Shown here: positions 1 to 9,233 of the stretch, piece after piece | How the letters are laid out: each line of letters opens with the position of its first letter | Numbering within the stretch: the first letter of the stretch is position 1 | DNA from: Bradyrhizobium manausense | Lineage (GTDB): Bacteria; Pseudomonadota; Alphaproteobacteria; Rhizobiales; Xanthobacteraceae | Assembly (NCBI RefSeq): GCF_018129685.1 | Contig: NZ_JAFCLG010000001.1 | Span: forward strand, 1,178,001 to 1,242,000 | DNA length: 64,000 bases | Direction: 5' to 3' | Translations under genes and position numbers: made by a program | Notes under the pieces: model-generated | What the model was told of the DNA's origin: nothing | Databases searched by the model: none | The model's input: only the letters and a program-made list of their open reading frames with translations

Positions 1-1361
1 GCGTTCACGGGACCGTTGCCTTCGGCGGCCGAGATCAGACGTTCGCCGGCCACATCGACCTTGACCACGGCGAGCGCGACAGTGACGCGCTCGCCGTGCG
101 AATTGTAGCGCTGCTCGACATTGACGTCGAACTGCTCGACCTCGAAATAATGCGGCACCTTGCCGAGCGTGCGGCGCGCCAGCAGATCGAACGAGGCGTT
201 GGCGGATTCATAGGCATAGCCTTGCGCCTCGCGCTCCTTCAGCTCCTCGACAAGGCGCGTCAGTTTCGGATCGCTCTTCTCGTACGCGATGCCGGCGCGG
301 TCGAGCTCGGCCATGACGTTGGAGCGGCCAGCCTGGTCCGATACCAGCACCTTGCGATGATTGCCGACCGTCTCCGGCAGCACATGCTCATAGGTCTGCG
401 GATCCTTCATCACCGCGGAGGCGTGGATGCCGGTTTTGGTGACGAAGGCGCTCTCGCCGACATAGGCGGCATGCCGGTTCGGCACACGGTTGAGCATGTC
501 GTCGAGCGTGCGCGAGACTTTGACGAGCGTCGCCAGCTTCTCCGGCGTGACCGAGACCTCGAAGGCGTCCGCAAACTCCCTCTTCAATTTCAGCGTCGGG
601 ATCAGCGAGCAGAGATTGGCGTTGCCGCAGCGCTCGCCGAGACCGTTCAGCGTACCCTGGATCTGCCGCGCTCCGGCGCGCACGGCGGCAAGCGAATTCG
701 CCACTGCCTGTTCAGTGTCGTTGTGGGCGTGGATGCCGACATGGTCGCCGGGGATGTGCTTGGTCACCTCGGCAACGATGGCCTCGACCTCGTTCGGCAT
801 GGTGCCGCCATTGGTGTCGCACAAGACCACCCAGCGCGCGCCTGCGTCATAGGCCGCCTTGGCGCAGGCGAGCGCGAAGCTGGAGTCTTCCTTGTAGCCA
901 TCGAAAAAATGCTCGCAGTCGAGCATGACCTCGCGGCCGGCGGCCTTTGCCGCCGCGACGCTGTCGCGGATCGAAGCGAGGTTTTCCTCTTTGGTCGTCT
1001 CCAGCGCGACGCGCACCTGATAGGCGGAGGATTTTGCGACGAAGCAAATCGCATCCGCCTTGGCTTCCAGAAGCCCGGCAACGCCGGGATCGTTGGAGAC
1101 CGAGCGCCCGGCCCGCCGCGTCATGCCGAAGGCGGTGAAGCGCGCATGATTGAGCTTCGGCTTGCTGCCGAAAAACTCGGTATCGAGCGGATTGGCGCCG
1201 GGATAGCCACCCTCGACATAGTCGATGCCGAGATCGTCGAGCATGCCTGCGATGACCCGCTTGTCGGTCAGCGTGAAATCAACGCCATTGGTCTGGGCGC
1301 CGTCGCGCAGCGTGGTGTCGAACAGATAGAGGCGCTCTCTCTTTGACTTTGCCGAGCTCAT
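1..1361 (-). CDS. cimA: (R)-citramalate synthase, 3' end outside window
   Basis: Condenses pyruvate and acetyl-CoA to (R)-citramalate, feeding a threonine-independent isoleucine route; cytosolic. Translation from the ATG at 1361 gives 453 codons inside the window. Residues 14-23 carry the HMGL-like signature FDTTLRDGAQ, and the metal-binding HAHND motif lies near residue 215; these place it in the alpha-isopropylmalate/citramalate synthase family. The family is about 530 residues long, so roughly the last 80 residues (C-terminal LeuA-type regulatory domain) are off the left edge. CimA rather than LeuA is favoured by the early FDTTLRDGAQTNGVDFT sequence and the GGYPGANP stretch. It lies downstream of cysS and the GNAT gene on the same strand, separated by a repeat. 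Confidence 0.9.
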   Translation of the reverse strand, partial: MSSAKSKRERLYLFDTTLRDGAQTNGVDFTLTDKRVIAGMLDDLGIDYVEGGYPGANPLDTEFFGSKPKLNHARFTAFGMTRRAGRSVSNDPGVAGLLEAKADAICFVAKSSAYQVRVALETTKEENLASIRDSVAAAKAAGREVMLDCEHFFDGYKEDSSFALACAKAAYDAGARWVVLCDTNGGTMPNEVEAIVAEVTKHIPGDHVGIHAHNDTEQAVANSLAAVRAGARQIQGTLNGLGERCGNANLCSLIPTLKLKREFADAFEVSVTPEKLATLVKVSRTLDDMLNRVPNRHAAYVGESAFVTKTGIHASAVMKDPQTYEHVLPETVGNHRKVLVSDQAGRSNVMAELDRAGIAYEKSDPKLTRLVEELKEREAQGYAYESANASFDLLARRTLGKVPHYFEVEQFDVNVEQRYNSHGERVTVALAVVKVDVAGERLISAAEGNGPVN

Positions 1362-1382
1362 CACGAGCGTCCGTTCTTGTTG

Positions 1383-1499
1383 CCTCCCCCCTTGTGGGGG
1401 AGGTCGACGATGCGCAGCATCGTCGGGAGGGGGGTGCCACACGGGTGGTCGGAGTGCGGAGCCACCCCCCTCCCCAACCCTCCCCCACAAGGGGGGAGG
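1383..1499. repeat. Palindromic intergenic repeat with 21-bp perfect arms
   Basis: The 21-bp arm at 1383-1403 recurs as an exact inverted copy at 1479-1499. Inside are a second pair, GGAGGGGGGTG against CACCCCCCTCC, and a short hairpin CGACGATGC-GCA-GCATCGTCG at 1405-1425. The whole could fold as a long cruciform or as an RNA hairpin between the GNAT gene and cimA. Its C/G-run arms look like a dispersed intergenic element of Bradyrhizobium-type genomes rather than a terminator, as no T tract follows. Confidence 0.8.
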
Positions 1500-1539
1500 G
1501 AGCGGAGAGAGGATTGCTCTTGGCGGACACGCTCTTTGC

Positions 1540-2031
1540 TCATTGCGCTGCTCCGAGCGTCCTTTTCATGGTGGTGTTGGCGAGCCACTCGTCGTTGACC
1601 GTGACGCTGTTGCGCTGCATGGCGACATAGCCGCGCTTGGCGAAAAAGCTCTCGGCGGTGTCGCTGGCGTCGACGGTGAGCGCGGCAGCGCCGCGGCTGC
1701 CGGCCAGCTTCTCGAGCGCGTCGACCAGCATGGTCGCGATGCCCTGCCGGCTCACCGCCGGATGCACATAGAGCATGCGGATGTGATCGGCGCCGCGCAG
1801 CGAGGCGAAGCCGACGGGCGAGCCGTCGAGCGTCGCGATCAGCGTCAGGTCGGCGGCCAGCCGCTTGCCGAATTCCTCGGTTTCCGCCGCCGCCATCCAG
1901 GCCTGCTGCTGCGCCTCGCTGTAATCGTCTCCGGTCAGCTCTTCGATGCTGGCTGCGAAGATCGCGGCCAGCATCGGGACATCGGCCGGCAGGAACGGCC
2001 GAAGTGCGGGCTTCGGATGCGCCTGGGCCAT
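1540..2031 (-). CDS. GNAT family N-acetyltransferase
   Basis: A 163-residue acetyltransferase that should move an acetyl group from acetyl-CoA to an unknown amine. The GNAT core is visible: beta4 IRMLYVHP followed by SRQGIATMLVDAL, the acetyl-CoA pyrophosphate loop (Q/RxxGxA), and a C-terminal SFFAKRGYVA segment typical of beta6-beta7. The start overlaps the cysS stop: either ATG at 2031 (one shared base, chosen because a GGGAG lies 8 bases upstream) or GTG at 2034. Translation coupling with cysS is therefore likely. The substrate cannot be read from sequence. Confidence 0.82.
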   Translation of the reverse strand: MAQAHPKPALRPFLPADVPMLAAIFAASIEELTGDDYSEAQQQAWMAAAETEEFGKRLAADLTLIATLDGSPVGFASLRGADHIRMLYVHPAVSRQGIATMLVDALEKLAGSRGAAALTVDASDTAESFFAKRGYVAMQRNSVTVNDEWLANTTMKRTLGAAQ

Positions 2032-3452
2032 CACGCCAGCTCCCAGGTCGTTACCGGCTTGCCGTCGGCGTCCCTGCCGTCCTTGATCACGACGCCCTTG
2101 GCGGCAAGCTCGTCGCGGATGCGATCGGACTCCTTGAAGTCCTTTCGCGCGCGTGCAGCCGCACGCTCGGCAATCAGAGCGTTGATTTGAGCTTCGTCGA
2201 TGTCCGATCTCTGACGTCGCAAGATGTCCTGCAGCCGAACATCCTTAAGCCCAAATCCCAGAAGCTCGCAGGTAGCCCTCAGATCGGCAGCGGCTTGATA
2301 CTTGCCACTGCGTGCACGCGACGCCAGTTGATGAAGACTGGCTATTGCCTGAGACGTATTGAGATCGTCGCGCAGCGCGCCCAAGACCTCGTCAGAGACG
2401 TTACCATGCTCAGGTGATGCTGTTGCAGTGATCTGCTGAAAACCGTCCAGTGCGATAGAAGCCTGTTCCGTCGCATGACGCGTCCAATCGATCGGTGACC
2501 GATAATGCGTCATTAGCATTTGAAAGCGCAGGACTTCACCAGGCCAGTCCGAAAGCAGGTCACGGATGGTCGTGAAGTTGCCGAGACTCTTCGACATCTT
2601 CTCGCCTTCGACCTGCAGGAAGCCGTTGTGCATCCAGTAGTTCGCCATACGCTGCTGGTGGAAGGCGCAGCAAGTTTGGGCTACCTCGTTCTCGTGGTGC
2701 GGAAACACGAGATCGATACCGCCACCATGAATATCAAAGTGCTCACCGAGATGCTTCCAGGCCATGGCGGAGCACTCGATATGCCAACCCGGACGTCCCG
2801 GCGCGGTGATGCCGGCCGGGGAAGGCCAAGACGGCTCGCCAGACTTGGACGGCTTCCACAGTACGAAGTCGGTGTTCCCTTTCTTATAGGGTGCAACATC
2901 CACACGGGCGCCGGCGATCATCTCGTCCAGCGAGCGATTTGAGAGCGCCCCATACTCCGGCAGCAATGAATTGGCCGCGTTCATCGCCTGCGGCGAGAAC
3001 AGCACGTGGTCTTCGGCAACATAGGCGAAGCCGCCCTTGACCAGCCGTTCGATGATCTCACGCATCTCGCCGATATGCTCGGTCGCACGCGGCTCGACGC
3101 TCGGCCGCAAGCAGCCGAGCGCATCGACGTCGGCGTGAAACTGCTTGCCGGTCAGCTCGGTGACCTTGCGGATCGCCTCGTTCAGCGGCAGGCCGGGAAA
3201 ATCCCGCGCGGCACGGTCGTTGATCTTGTCGTCGACGTCGGTGATGTTGCGGACATATGTGACGTGCGCCTCGCCGTAGATGTGGCGGAGCAGCCGAAAC
3301 AGCACGTCGAACACGATGACCGGACGGGCATTGCCGATATGGGCGAAGTCATAGACGGTCGGTCCGCACACATACATGCGGACATTCTTCGCATCGAGCG
3401 GCACGAAAGCGCGCTTTTCCCGGCTCAGCGTATCGTAAAGACGCAATTCCAT
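2031..3452 (-). CDS. cysS: Cysteinyl-tRNA synthetase
   Basis: Charges tRNA-Cys with cysteine; essential cytosolic class I synthetase. The 473-residue length is normal. The HIGH-type motif HIGNARP is at residues 38-44 and KMSKS at 285-289. Zinc ligands are visible as C29, C227, and H252/E256 in PHHENE. The gene leads a leftward transcript cysS-GNAT-(repeat)-cimA. Parts of this gene have lower third-position G/C than its neighbours, a mild deviation with no other sign of transfer. Confidence 0.97.
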   Translation of the reverse strand: MELRLYDTLSREKRAFVPLDAKNVRMYVCGPTVYDFAHIGNARPVIVFDVLFRLLRHIYGEAHVTYVRNITDVDDKINDRAARDFPGLPLNEAIRKVTELTGKQFHADVDALGCLRPSVEPRATEHIGEMREIIERLVKGGFAYVAEDHVLFSPQAMNAANSLLPEYGALSNRSLDEMIAGARVDVAPYKKGNTDFVLWKPSKSGEPSWPSPAGITAPGRPGWHIECSAMAWKHLGEHFDIHGGGIDLVFPHHENEVAQTCCAFHQQRMANYWMHNGFLQVEGEKMSKSLGNFTTIRDLLSDWPGEVLRFQMLMTHYRSPIDWTRHATEQASIALDGFQQITATASPEHGNVSDEVLGALRDDLNTSQAIASLHQLASRARSGKYQAAADLRATCELLGFGLKDVRLQDILRRQRSDIDEAQINALIAERAAARARKDFKESDRIRDELAAKGVVIKDGRDADGKPVTTWELA

Positions 3453-3744
3453 ATGGACACCCGTCGGCTGTTGGCCGGGCGTCCAGTGCTCTCAATGTGG
3501 TTGAGAAAAGACGGCTCCAGCCAGCGAATCGCTAGCTCGTAATCTCGCGGCAAATAATGCAGATGGCGAGGAGACCGTTCATGCCGGTCATATGGGCCAT
3601 GAGGCCGGCTTTCGTCAAGAGAGCCGCGAAAATGCCGCTTTATGTCCGCAAAGCGCGGCCGCGCCGCCCCGATGGTTCCTCATCCTTAACCATTTGAGCC
3701 CATTCTGGAACCGGCGGTCCTCCTTTTTGCCCCAAGGTGTTTTC

Positions 3745-4050
3745 ATGCGATCCCTGCTCGCGCTCGTTTCCTGCGCCTCGATGCTTGTGGCACCCAGCGC
3801 CTTCGCCGAGACGCGCGTGTTCATCATCGCCAACCAAGCGGATGGCTATGGCGTGGACCAGTGCCTGGCCAAGGGCGAGAAATGCGGCGCGCAGGTCGCC
3901 CGCACCTATTGCCAGTCACGGGACTTTGCGCAGGCATCAAGCTACCGTCGGGTCGATCCCGACGAAATTACCGGCTCCGTCCCCAAATCCGGCGCAAACT
4001 GCTCCCATGGCCATTGCGACGAATATGTCGCAATCACCTGCCAGCGCTGA
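3745..4050 (+). CDS. Small secreted cysteine-rich protein, function unknown
   Basis: A 101-residue precursor. The ATG at 3745 is preferred over upstream in-frame codons because it opens directly on a signal peptide (MRSLLALVSC, cleavage probably after SAFA, near residue 20). The mature part of about 80 residues contains seven cysteines, suggesting disulfide bonding in the periplasm. I do not recognise a named family. The preceding 290 bases back to cysS show no gene; the two genes are divergent. Confidence 0.7.
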   Translation: MRSLLALVSCASMLVAPSAFAETRVFIIANQADGYGVDQCLAKGEKCGAQVARTYCQSRDFAQASSYRRVDPDEITGSVPKSGANCSHGHCDEYVAITCQR

Positions 4051-4192
4051 ATTTGCTCGGAACTGGCGGACCTTAGGACCCATCCTCGGCCCCTGAAACG
4101 ACGTGACGATGCCGCAGTAAGCGGCTATTGGAGGGCGCGCGTCGGCCCCCCAATCCTATTGGAAAGTCACTGTTGGCCGTGACCTCGCTAGA

Positions 4193-5365
4193 ATGGCGGA
4201 TATGCCTGAATTTTTGTCTCTGTCCCGTCCCCGCTCCCTGCTCGCCTGCACCGTGCTTCTTAGCGTCGTGCTCGCCACTGGCGCCTTTGCACAGGCCGGC
4301 CCGCCCGGCGCGCCGCCGCCCGCCCAGGGCGGCCTCGGCCCGAACCCGATGTGTTCGCGGCTGGAAGGACAGCTCGCCGCGCTCGATCGTGGCGGAAGCA
4401 GCGACCCCGCACGCGACGACCAGATCCGCCGCTACCAGGACTCCCAGGCCAAGCAGCAGGCCGAGCTCGACCGCGTCACCATGCAAGCCAAGCGCATGGG
4501 CTGCGATTCCTCCGGCTTCTTCTCGCTGTTCAATGGCCAGTCGGCGCAATGCGGTCCGGTCAACACCCAGATCCAGCAGATGCGCGCCAATCTGGACCAG
4601 ATCACCGCCAATCTCGAACGCCTGCGCAGTGGCGGTCCCGGCGGCGGCAGCGACAACCAGCGCCGCTCGGTGCTGACGGCGCTCGCGCAGAACAATTGCG
4701 GCCCGCAATATGCCAATGCGGCGCAGTCGCAAGGCGGCGGCAACTTCCTGAGCAATCTGTTCAACGGCGGCAACAACCCCAACAATCCGCCGGGCGCGCC
4801 ACCGTCCGATCTCGGCCCGCAATCCGGCACCTATCGCACCGTGTGCGTGCGCACCTGCGACGGCGCCTATTTCCCGATCTCGTTTGCGACCGTGCCGGCG
4901 CGCTTCCCGGATGACGAGAAGACCTGCAAGGCGCTGTGCCCGGCGGCCGAAGCCGTACTCTACGCCCACCGCAATCCCGGCGAGGACATGAGCTCGGCGG
5001 TCTCGATCAGCGGCCAGCCCTACTCGGCACTGCCGACCGCCTTCAAGTTCCGCAGCGAGTTCAATCCGTCCTGCTCGTGCAAGGCGGCGGGCCAAAGCTG
5101 GGCCGACGCGTTGAAATCAGCCGACGACAAGGCGGCGGTCGAGCAGCAGGGTGACATCATCGTCACCGAAGAGAGTGCCAAGAAGATGCAGCAGCAGCGG
5201 CTCAACAAGGCCACGCCTGCCAATGCCAAGAAGGGCGCGGCGCCCGCAACCGCTGCCGCACCGGCCGCAACGCCGCCTGCGGATGCGAGCGCCGCAACGA
5301 CTTCCTCGGAGAACAAGCCGATCCGCTCGGTCGGGCCGTCCTTCCTGCCGCAGCAGCAGAAGTAG
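4193..5365 (+). CDS. DUF2865 domain secreted protein
   Basis: A 390-residue exported protein of unknown role. An N-terminal signal peptide ends around AFAQ (residue 34). Residues about 52-150 are charged and coiled-coil-like with an RRYQDSQAKQQAELDR segment. The DUF2865 signature TVCVRTCDGAYFPISFAT is near residue 216, followed by a cysteine cluster (CKALCPAAE, CSCKA). The C-terminal 60 residues are Ala/Pro/Lys-rich, consistent with a cell-wall-facing tail. An ATG at 4202 is an equally possible start. The family is common in Bradyrhizobiaceae and related alphaproteobacteria. Confidence 0.85.
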   Translation: MADMPEFLSLSRPRSLLACTVLLSVVLATGAFAQAGPPGAPPPAQGGLGPNPMCSRLEGQLAALDRGGSSDPARDDQIRRYQDSQAKQQAELDRVTMQAKRMGCDSSGFFSLFNGQSAQCGPVNTQIQQMRANLDQITANLERLRSGGPGGGSDNQRRSVLTALAQNNCGPQYANAAQSQGGGNFLSNLFNGGNNPNNPPGAPPSDLGPQSGTYRTVCVRTCDGAYFPISFATVPARFPDDEKTCKALCPAAEAVLYAHRNPGEDMSSAVSISGQPYSALPTAFKFRSEFNPSCSCKAAGQSWADALKSADDKAAVEQQGDIIVTEESAKKMQQQRLNKATPANAKKGAAPATAAAPAATPPADASAATTSSENKPIRSVGPSFLPQQQK

Positions 5366-5380
5366 TTCGCTCCACACCCA

Positions 5381-5489
5381 GCTGTCATGCCCCGCGAAGG
5401 CGGGGCATCCAGTACTCCGCGGCGGCAATTGGTTCTCACAATGTCCGCCGCGGCGTACTGGATCATCCGCTTTCGCGGATGATGACAGC
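5381..5489. repeat. Palindromic intergenic repeat of three nested hairpins
   Basis: Outer arms GCTGTCAT (5381-5388) and ATGACAGC (5482-5489) enclose two small hairpins, ATGCCCCGC-GAAG-GCGGGGCAT and ATCATCCGC-TTTC-GCGGATGAT, plus a pair built on CCAGTACTCCGCGGCGG and its near-complement. The arrangement is a compact cloverleaf of about 109 bases between two convergent genes. It looks like a dispersed alphaproteobacterial intergenic element, and it may also end transcription from both sides. Confidence 0.8.
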
Positions 5490-5534
5490 GCCATGTGAGG
5501 CAAGACCGTTAGCCTCGCCACACGGCGCCGAAAC

Positions 5535-7286
5535 TCACCCCTCGAACGCGTCGATCGACGCCTGGCTGCCGCGCGAGACCAGCGTCTGGTCGGGTGCGGG
5601 CAATTTCTCGCCGTGATCGCGAAAGCGGTTGGTGATGGGATAGCGGCGGTCGCGGCCAAAATTCTTCAGCGTGACCTTCACGCCGGGCGCGGCCTGGCGG
5701 CGCTTGTATTCGGCGACATTGAGCAGATGATCGATGCGGGTCACCGTCTCGCGGTCGAAGCCCGCGTCGATGATCTGCTCCAGCGGCTCCTCGCGTTCGA
5801 CCAGCCGCTCCAGGATCGCATCGAGCACGTCGTAAGGCGGCAGCGAATCCTGATCGGTCTGGTTCTCGCGCAATTCAGCCGTTGGCGGCCGCGTGATGAT
5901 GTCAGGCGGGATCACCTCGCCCGCGGGTCCGAGCGCGCCATCGGGCTTCCATGAATTCCGCAAGCTTGCCAGGCGGAACACCTGCGTCTTGTAGATGTCC
6001 TTGATCGGATTGAAGCCGCCGTTCATGTCGCCATAGAGCGTGGCGTAGCCGACCGACATTTCCGACTTGTTGCCTGTCGTCACCACCATCAGCCCGGTCT
6101 TGTTGGAGATCGCCATCAGAAGCGTGCCGCGGGTTCGGGCCTGGAGGTTCTCCTCGGTGATGTCGGGCGGCAGGTTCTTGAACAGGCCGGACAAGATGGC
6201 CTCGAAGCCGGTCACGGCTTCCGCGATCGGCAGGACCTCGTAGCGGATGCCGAGATGGCCGGCGAGTTCGCCGGCGTCGGCAATCGCGTGCGCAGCCGTG
6301 TAGCGATAAGGCAGCATCACGCCGTGCACCTGATCGGCGCCGAGCGCATCGACGGCAATCGCCGCGCAAAGCGCGGAGTCGATGCCGCCGGAGATGCCGA
6401 GCAGCACGCCGGGAAAGCCGTTCTTAGCGACATAGTCGCGCAAACCAAGAACGCAGGCGGCGTAATCGGCCTGATCGCCCTCTGGCTGCGCCGCGATCGC
6501 GCCTGCGCAATGCCAGCCGCTGCGCCACCGCTGCCAAACCAGCGTCGTGACGTGCTCCTCGAACGCCGGCAGCTGCGCCGCGACGGTCAAATCGCCATTC
6601 AGCGCGAAGGAGGCGCCGTCGAACACCAGTTCGTCCTGGCCGCCGACCTCGTTGAGATAGACCAACGGCAGCCCGCTCTCGGTCACACGTGCGACGGCGA
6701 CAGACAGCCTCAAATCGTTCTTGTCGCGCGCATAGGGCGATCCGTTGGGCACGACGAGAATCTCGGCACCGGTCTCGGCCAGCGTCTCGACCACGTTCTC
6801 GTAATCCTCGGATTCCTCGAGCCAGATATCCTCGCAGATCGGCACGCCGATCCGCACCCCGCTGATCGTCACCGGACCGGACGGCGCGCCACGAGCGAAC
6901 AGCCGCTTCTCGTCGAACACCCCGTAGTTCGGCAAGTTCGCTTTGAAGCGCAACGCCGCGATCCGCCCCTCATCGAGCAGCGCGCACGCGTTGTAGAGCT
7001 TGCCGTCCTCGGCCCAGGGCGTGCCGATCAGCATGGCGGGTCCGCCATCCGCCGTTTCGCGCGCAAGTTGCTCGATCGCCGCACGGCAGGCCCCCTGAAA
7101 CGCAGGCTTGAGCACCAGGTCTTCGGGCGGATAACCGGCGATGAAGAGTTCGGGGAATACGACGACGTCGGCCAGATCGGCCCGCGCCTTCTCGCGCGCC
7201 GCCCGCGCCTTGGCGGCATTGCCAGCGATGTCGCCGACGGCCGGATTGAGCTGCGCCAGTGTGAGCCTGAATTCGTATTCCGTCAT
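5535..7286 (-). CDS. nadE: Glutamine-dependent NAD+ synthase
   Basis: Last step of NAD biosynthesis: amidates nicotinate adenine dinucleotide with ATP, using ammonia released from glutamine. The 583-residue protein has both expected parts. The N-terminal nitrilase-type glutaminase has the Glu-Lys-Cys triad at about E46, K115 and C151. The synthetase domain has the ATP pyrophosphatase loop SGGIDSA at 299-305. It is the last gene of the leftward set aroG-dgkA-nadE, 19 bases after dgkA. Confidence 0.96.
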   Translation of the reverse strand: MTEYEFRLTLAQLNPAVGDIAGNAAKARAAREKARADLADVVVFPELFIAGYPPEDLVLKPAFQGACRAAIEQLARETADGGPAMLIGTPWAEDGKLYNACALLDEGRIAALRFKANLPNYGVFDEKRLFARGAPSGPVTISGVRIGVPICEDIWLEESEDYENVVETLAETGAEILVVPNGSPYARDKNDLRLSVAVARVTESGLPLVYLNEVGGQDELVFDGASFALNGDLTVAAQLPAFEEHVTTLVWQRWRSGWHCAGAIAAQPEGDQADYAACVLGLRDYVAKNGFPGVLLGISGGIDSALCAAIAVDALGADQVHGVMLPYRYTAAHAIADAGELAGHLGIRYEVLPIAEAVTGFEAILSGLFKNLPPDITEENLQARTRGTLLMAISNKTGLMVVTTGNKSEMSVGYATLYGDMNGGFNPIKDIYKTQVFRLASLRNSWKPDGALGPAGEVIPPDIITRPPTAELRENQTDQDSLPPYDVLDAILERLVEREEPLEQIIDAGFDRETVTRIDHLLNVAEYKRRQAAPGVKVTLKNFGRDRRYPITNRFRDHGEKLPAPDQTLVSRGSQASIDAFEG

Positions 7287-7305
7287 GCGCCGATCTCGCC
7301 GCGCT

Positions 7306-7659
7306 TCAGAGGAACCCCAATCGCTCGATAATGGCGATGATCCAGAATGCGCCGGCCATCAGCAACGCAACGCCGACGGCGGCCGAGCCCATGTCCTTGA
7401 CCCGACCGATCTGCTTGTCGTGATCCATGGTCAGCCGGTCGGCGAGCTTCTCGATCGCGGTGTTGAGCAGCTCGACCACGAGCACGAAGGCGACCGAGCA
7501 GACCAGCTCGACCGCGCGCGTCGCGGTCGCAGCGACGAACCAGGCCACAGGCAGCGACAGGATCAGCGCAAAGACCTCCTCACGGATGGCCTGCTCCGAG
7601 CGGAACGCAAATGCCATTCCGTTGCGGGAGTTGATCGTCGCCTTCCAGATCCGCAGCAA
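7306..7659 (-). CDS. dgkA: Diacylglycerol kinase (DgkA family)
   Basis: Integral membrane enzyme that phosphorylates diacylglycerol to phosphatidate, recycling lipid released by membrane-derived glucan synthesis. At 117 residues it has the usual DgkA length and three hydrophobic segments. The family active-site stretch ELLNTAIEKLADRL and the KDMGSAAV motif are both present. The start is TTG at 7659, four bases after the aroG stop, so translation is probably coupled to aroG. Confidence 0.9.
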   Translation of the reverse strand: MLRIWKATINSRNGMAFAFRSEQAIREEVFALILSLPVAWFVAATATRAVELVCSVAFVLVVELLNTAIEKLADRLTMDHDKQIGRVKDMGSAAVGVALLMAGAFWIIAIIERLGFL

Positions 7660-7663
7660 GGTC

Positions 7664-9052
7664 TTAGAGCCCCGCGGCGGCCGGCATCGGCCGGACCTTG
7701 CCGGCGCGTTCCTGCTTCAGCAGTTCCGCAACCAGGAAGGCCATGTCGATGGATTGCTCCGCATTGAGGCGGGGATCGCAGACCGTATGGTAGCGGTCGT
7801 TGAGATCCTCGTCGGTGATGGCGCGGGCGCCGCCGATGCACTCGGTGACGTCCTGGCCGGTCATCTCGAGATGCACGCCGCCGGCATGGGTGCCTTCAGC
7901 AGCGTGGATCGTGAAGAACGACTTCACTTCCGACAGCACGCGGTCGAACGGCCGCGTCTTGTAGCCTGACGTGGAGGTGATGGTGTTGCCGTGCATCGGA
8001 TCGCACGACCAGACGACGACCCTGCCCTCGCGCTTCACGGCGCGGATCAGGCCCGGCAGATGATCGGCGACCTTGTCGGAGCCGAAGCGGTTGATCAGGG
8101 TCAGCCGGCCCGGCTCGTTGTCGGGGTTGAGCACGTCGATCAACTTCAGCAACTCGTCCGGCTTCAGCGACGGGCCGCATTTCAGGCCGATCGGGTTCTT
8201 GATGCCGCGGAAATATTCGACATGGCCGTGATCGAGCTGGCGGGTGCGGTCGCCGATCCAGATCATGTGGCCCGAGGTCGCGTACCAGTCGCCGGTCGTC
8301 GAATCGACCCGGGTCATGGCCTGCTCGTAGCCGAGCAGCAGCGCCTCGTGGCTGGTGTAGAAATCGGTGGCGCGCAGCTCCGGATGGCTCTCCAGATCGA
8401 GGCCGCAGGCGCGCATGAAATTGAGCGCATCCGAGATGCGGTCGGCCAGTTCCTTGTAGCGGCGGGACTGCGGCGAATCCTTCAGGAAGCCGAGCATCCA
8501 TTCATGCACGCTGCCGAGATTGGCGTAGCCGCCGGTGGCGAAGGCGCGGAGCAGGTTCAGTGTCGCGGCCGACTGGCGATAGGCCATCAGCTGACGCTGC
8601 GGATCCGGCACGCGCGCTTCCCTGGTGAAGGCGATGTCGTTGACGATGTCGCCGCGATAGCTGGGCAGCTCGACCCCGTTGACCTTCTCGGTCGGCGAAG
8701 ACCGCGGCTTGGCAAACTGGCCGGCGATGCGGCCGACCTTCACCACCGGCACCGCGCCGGCATAGGTCAGCACCACCGCCATCTGCAGCAGCACGCGGAA
8801 GAAGTCGCGGATATTGTTGGCGCCATGCTCGGCAAAGCTCTCGGCGCAATCGCCACCCTGGAGCAGGAAGGCGTCGCCGGCGGCAACGCGGGCCAGCGCC
8901 TTCTTCAGGTTGCGCGCCTCGCCGGCAAACACCAGCGGCGGAAAGGTTGCAAGCTGCGCCTCGACGTCGGCCAGGGCCTTGGCGTCGGGATAGTCGGGCA
9001 CCTGTAGCACCGGCTTGCTGCGCCAGGACTCGGGCGTCCACCGCTCGGACAT
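7664..9052 (-). CDS. aroG: Class II 3-deoxy-7-phosphoheptulonate synthase
   Basis: First step of the shikimate pathway, joining phosphoenolpyruvate and erythrose 4-phosphate. The sequence is of the class II (plant-like) family, about 460 residues, not the shorter E. coli class I type. The metal-binding cysteine is in GGDCAESF (C69), and [11 protein letters not shown] and WSCDPMHGN are family signatures. ATG at 9052 is chosen over an in-frame ATG 10 codons upstream because GGAGAG lies 7 bases before it and the homologous proteins begin [14 protein letters not shown]. Confidence 0.95.
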   Translation of the reverse strand: MSERWTPESWRSKPVLQVPDYPDAKALADVEAQLATFPPLVFAGEARNLKKALARVAAGDAFLLQGGDCAESFAEHGANNIRDFFRVLLQMAVVLTYAGAVPVVKVGRIAGQFAKPRSSPTEKVNGVELPSYRGDIVNDIAFTREARVPDPQRQLMAYRQSAATLNLLRAFATGGYANLGSVHEWMLGFLKDSPQSRRYKELADRISDALNFMRACGLDLESHPELRATDFYTSHEALLLGYEQAMTRVDSTTGDWYATSGHMIWIGDRTRQLDHGHVEYFRGIKNPIGLKCGPSLKPDELLKLIDVLNPDNEPGRLTLINRFGSDKVADHLPGLIRAVKREGRVVVWSCDPMHGNTITSTSGYKTRPFDRVLSEVKSFFTIHAAEGTHAGGVHLEMTGQDVTECIGGARAITDEDLNDRYHTVCDPRLNAEQSIDMAFLVAELLKQERAGKVRPMPAAAGL

Positions 9053-9233
9053 CGCAATCTCTCCGTGAAGCAAAAAGTGCAACCTGATCTGTGGGTTGCG
9101 AGGGCCGCCTTATACACAGGCTGGCGCGACACCGCCAGTTGTAAATCCGTTTTGCAATGCAAACCCTTGCGGGCAAAGCCGAATTCGCATTTGCTAGGAA
9201 GCACAGGGGAAACCGCCAAGACACCTTCCATCC

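Noticed and set aside
96..1346. Long plus-strand open frame (about 416 codons) opposite cimA
   Set aside because: It is antisense to a clear CimA protein; the frame stays open only because of high GC. The same holds for long antisense frames over nadE, dctM, the DUF2865 gene, the two-component genes, mrp and the TRAP receptors.
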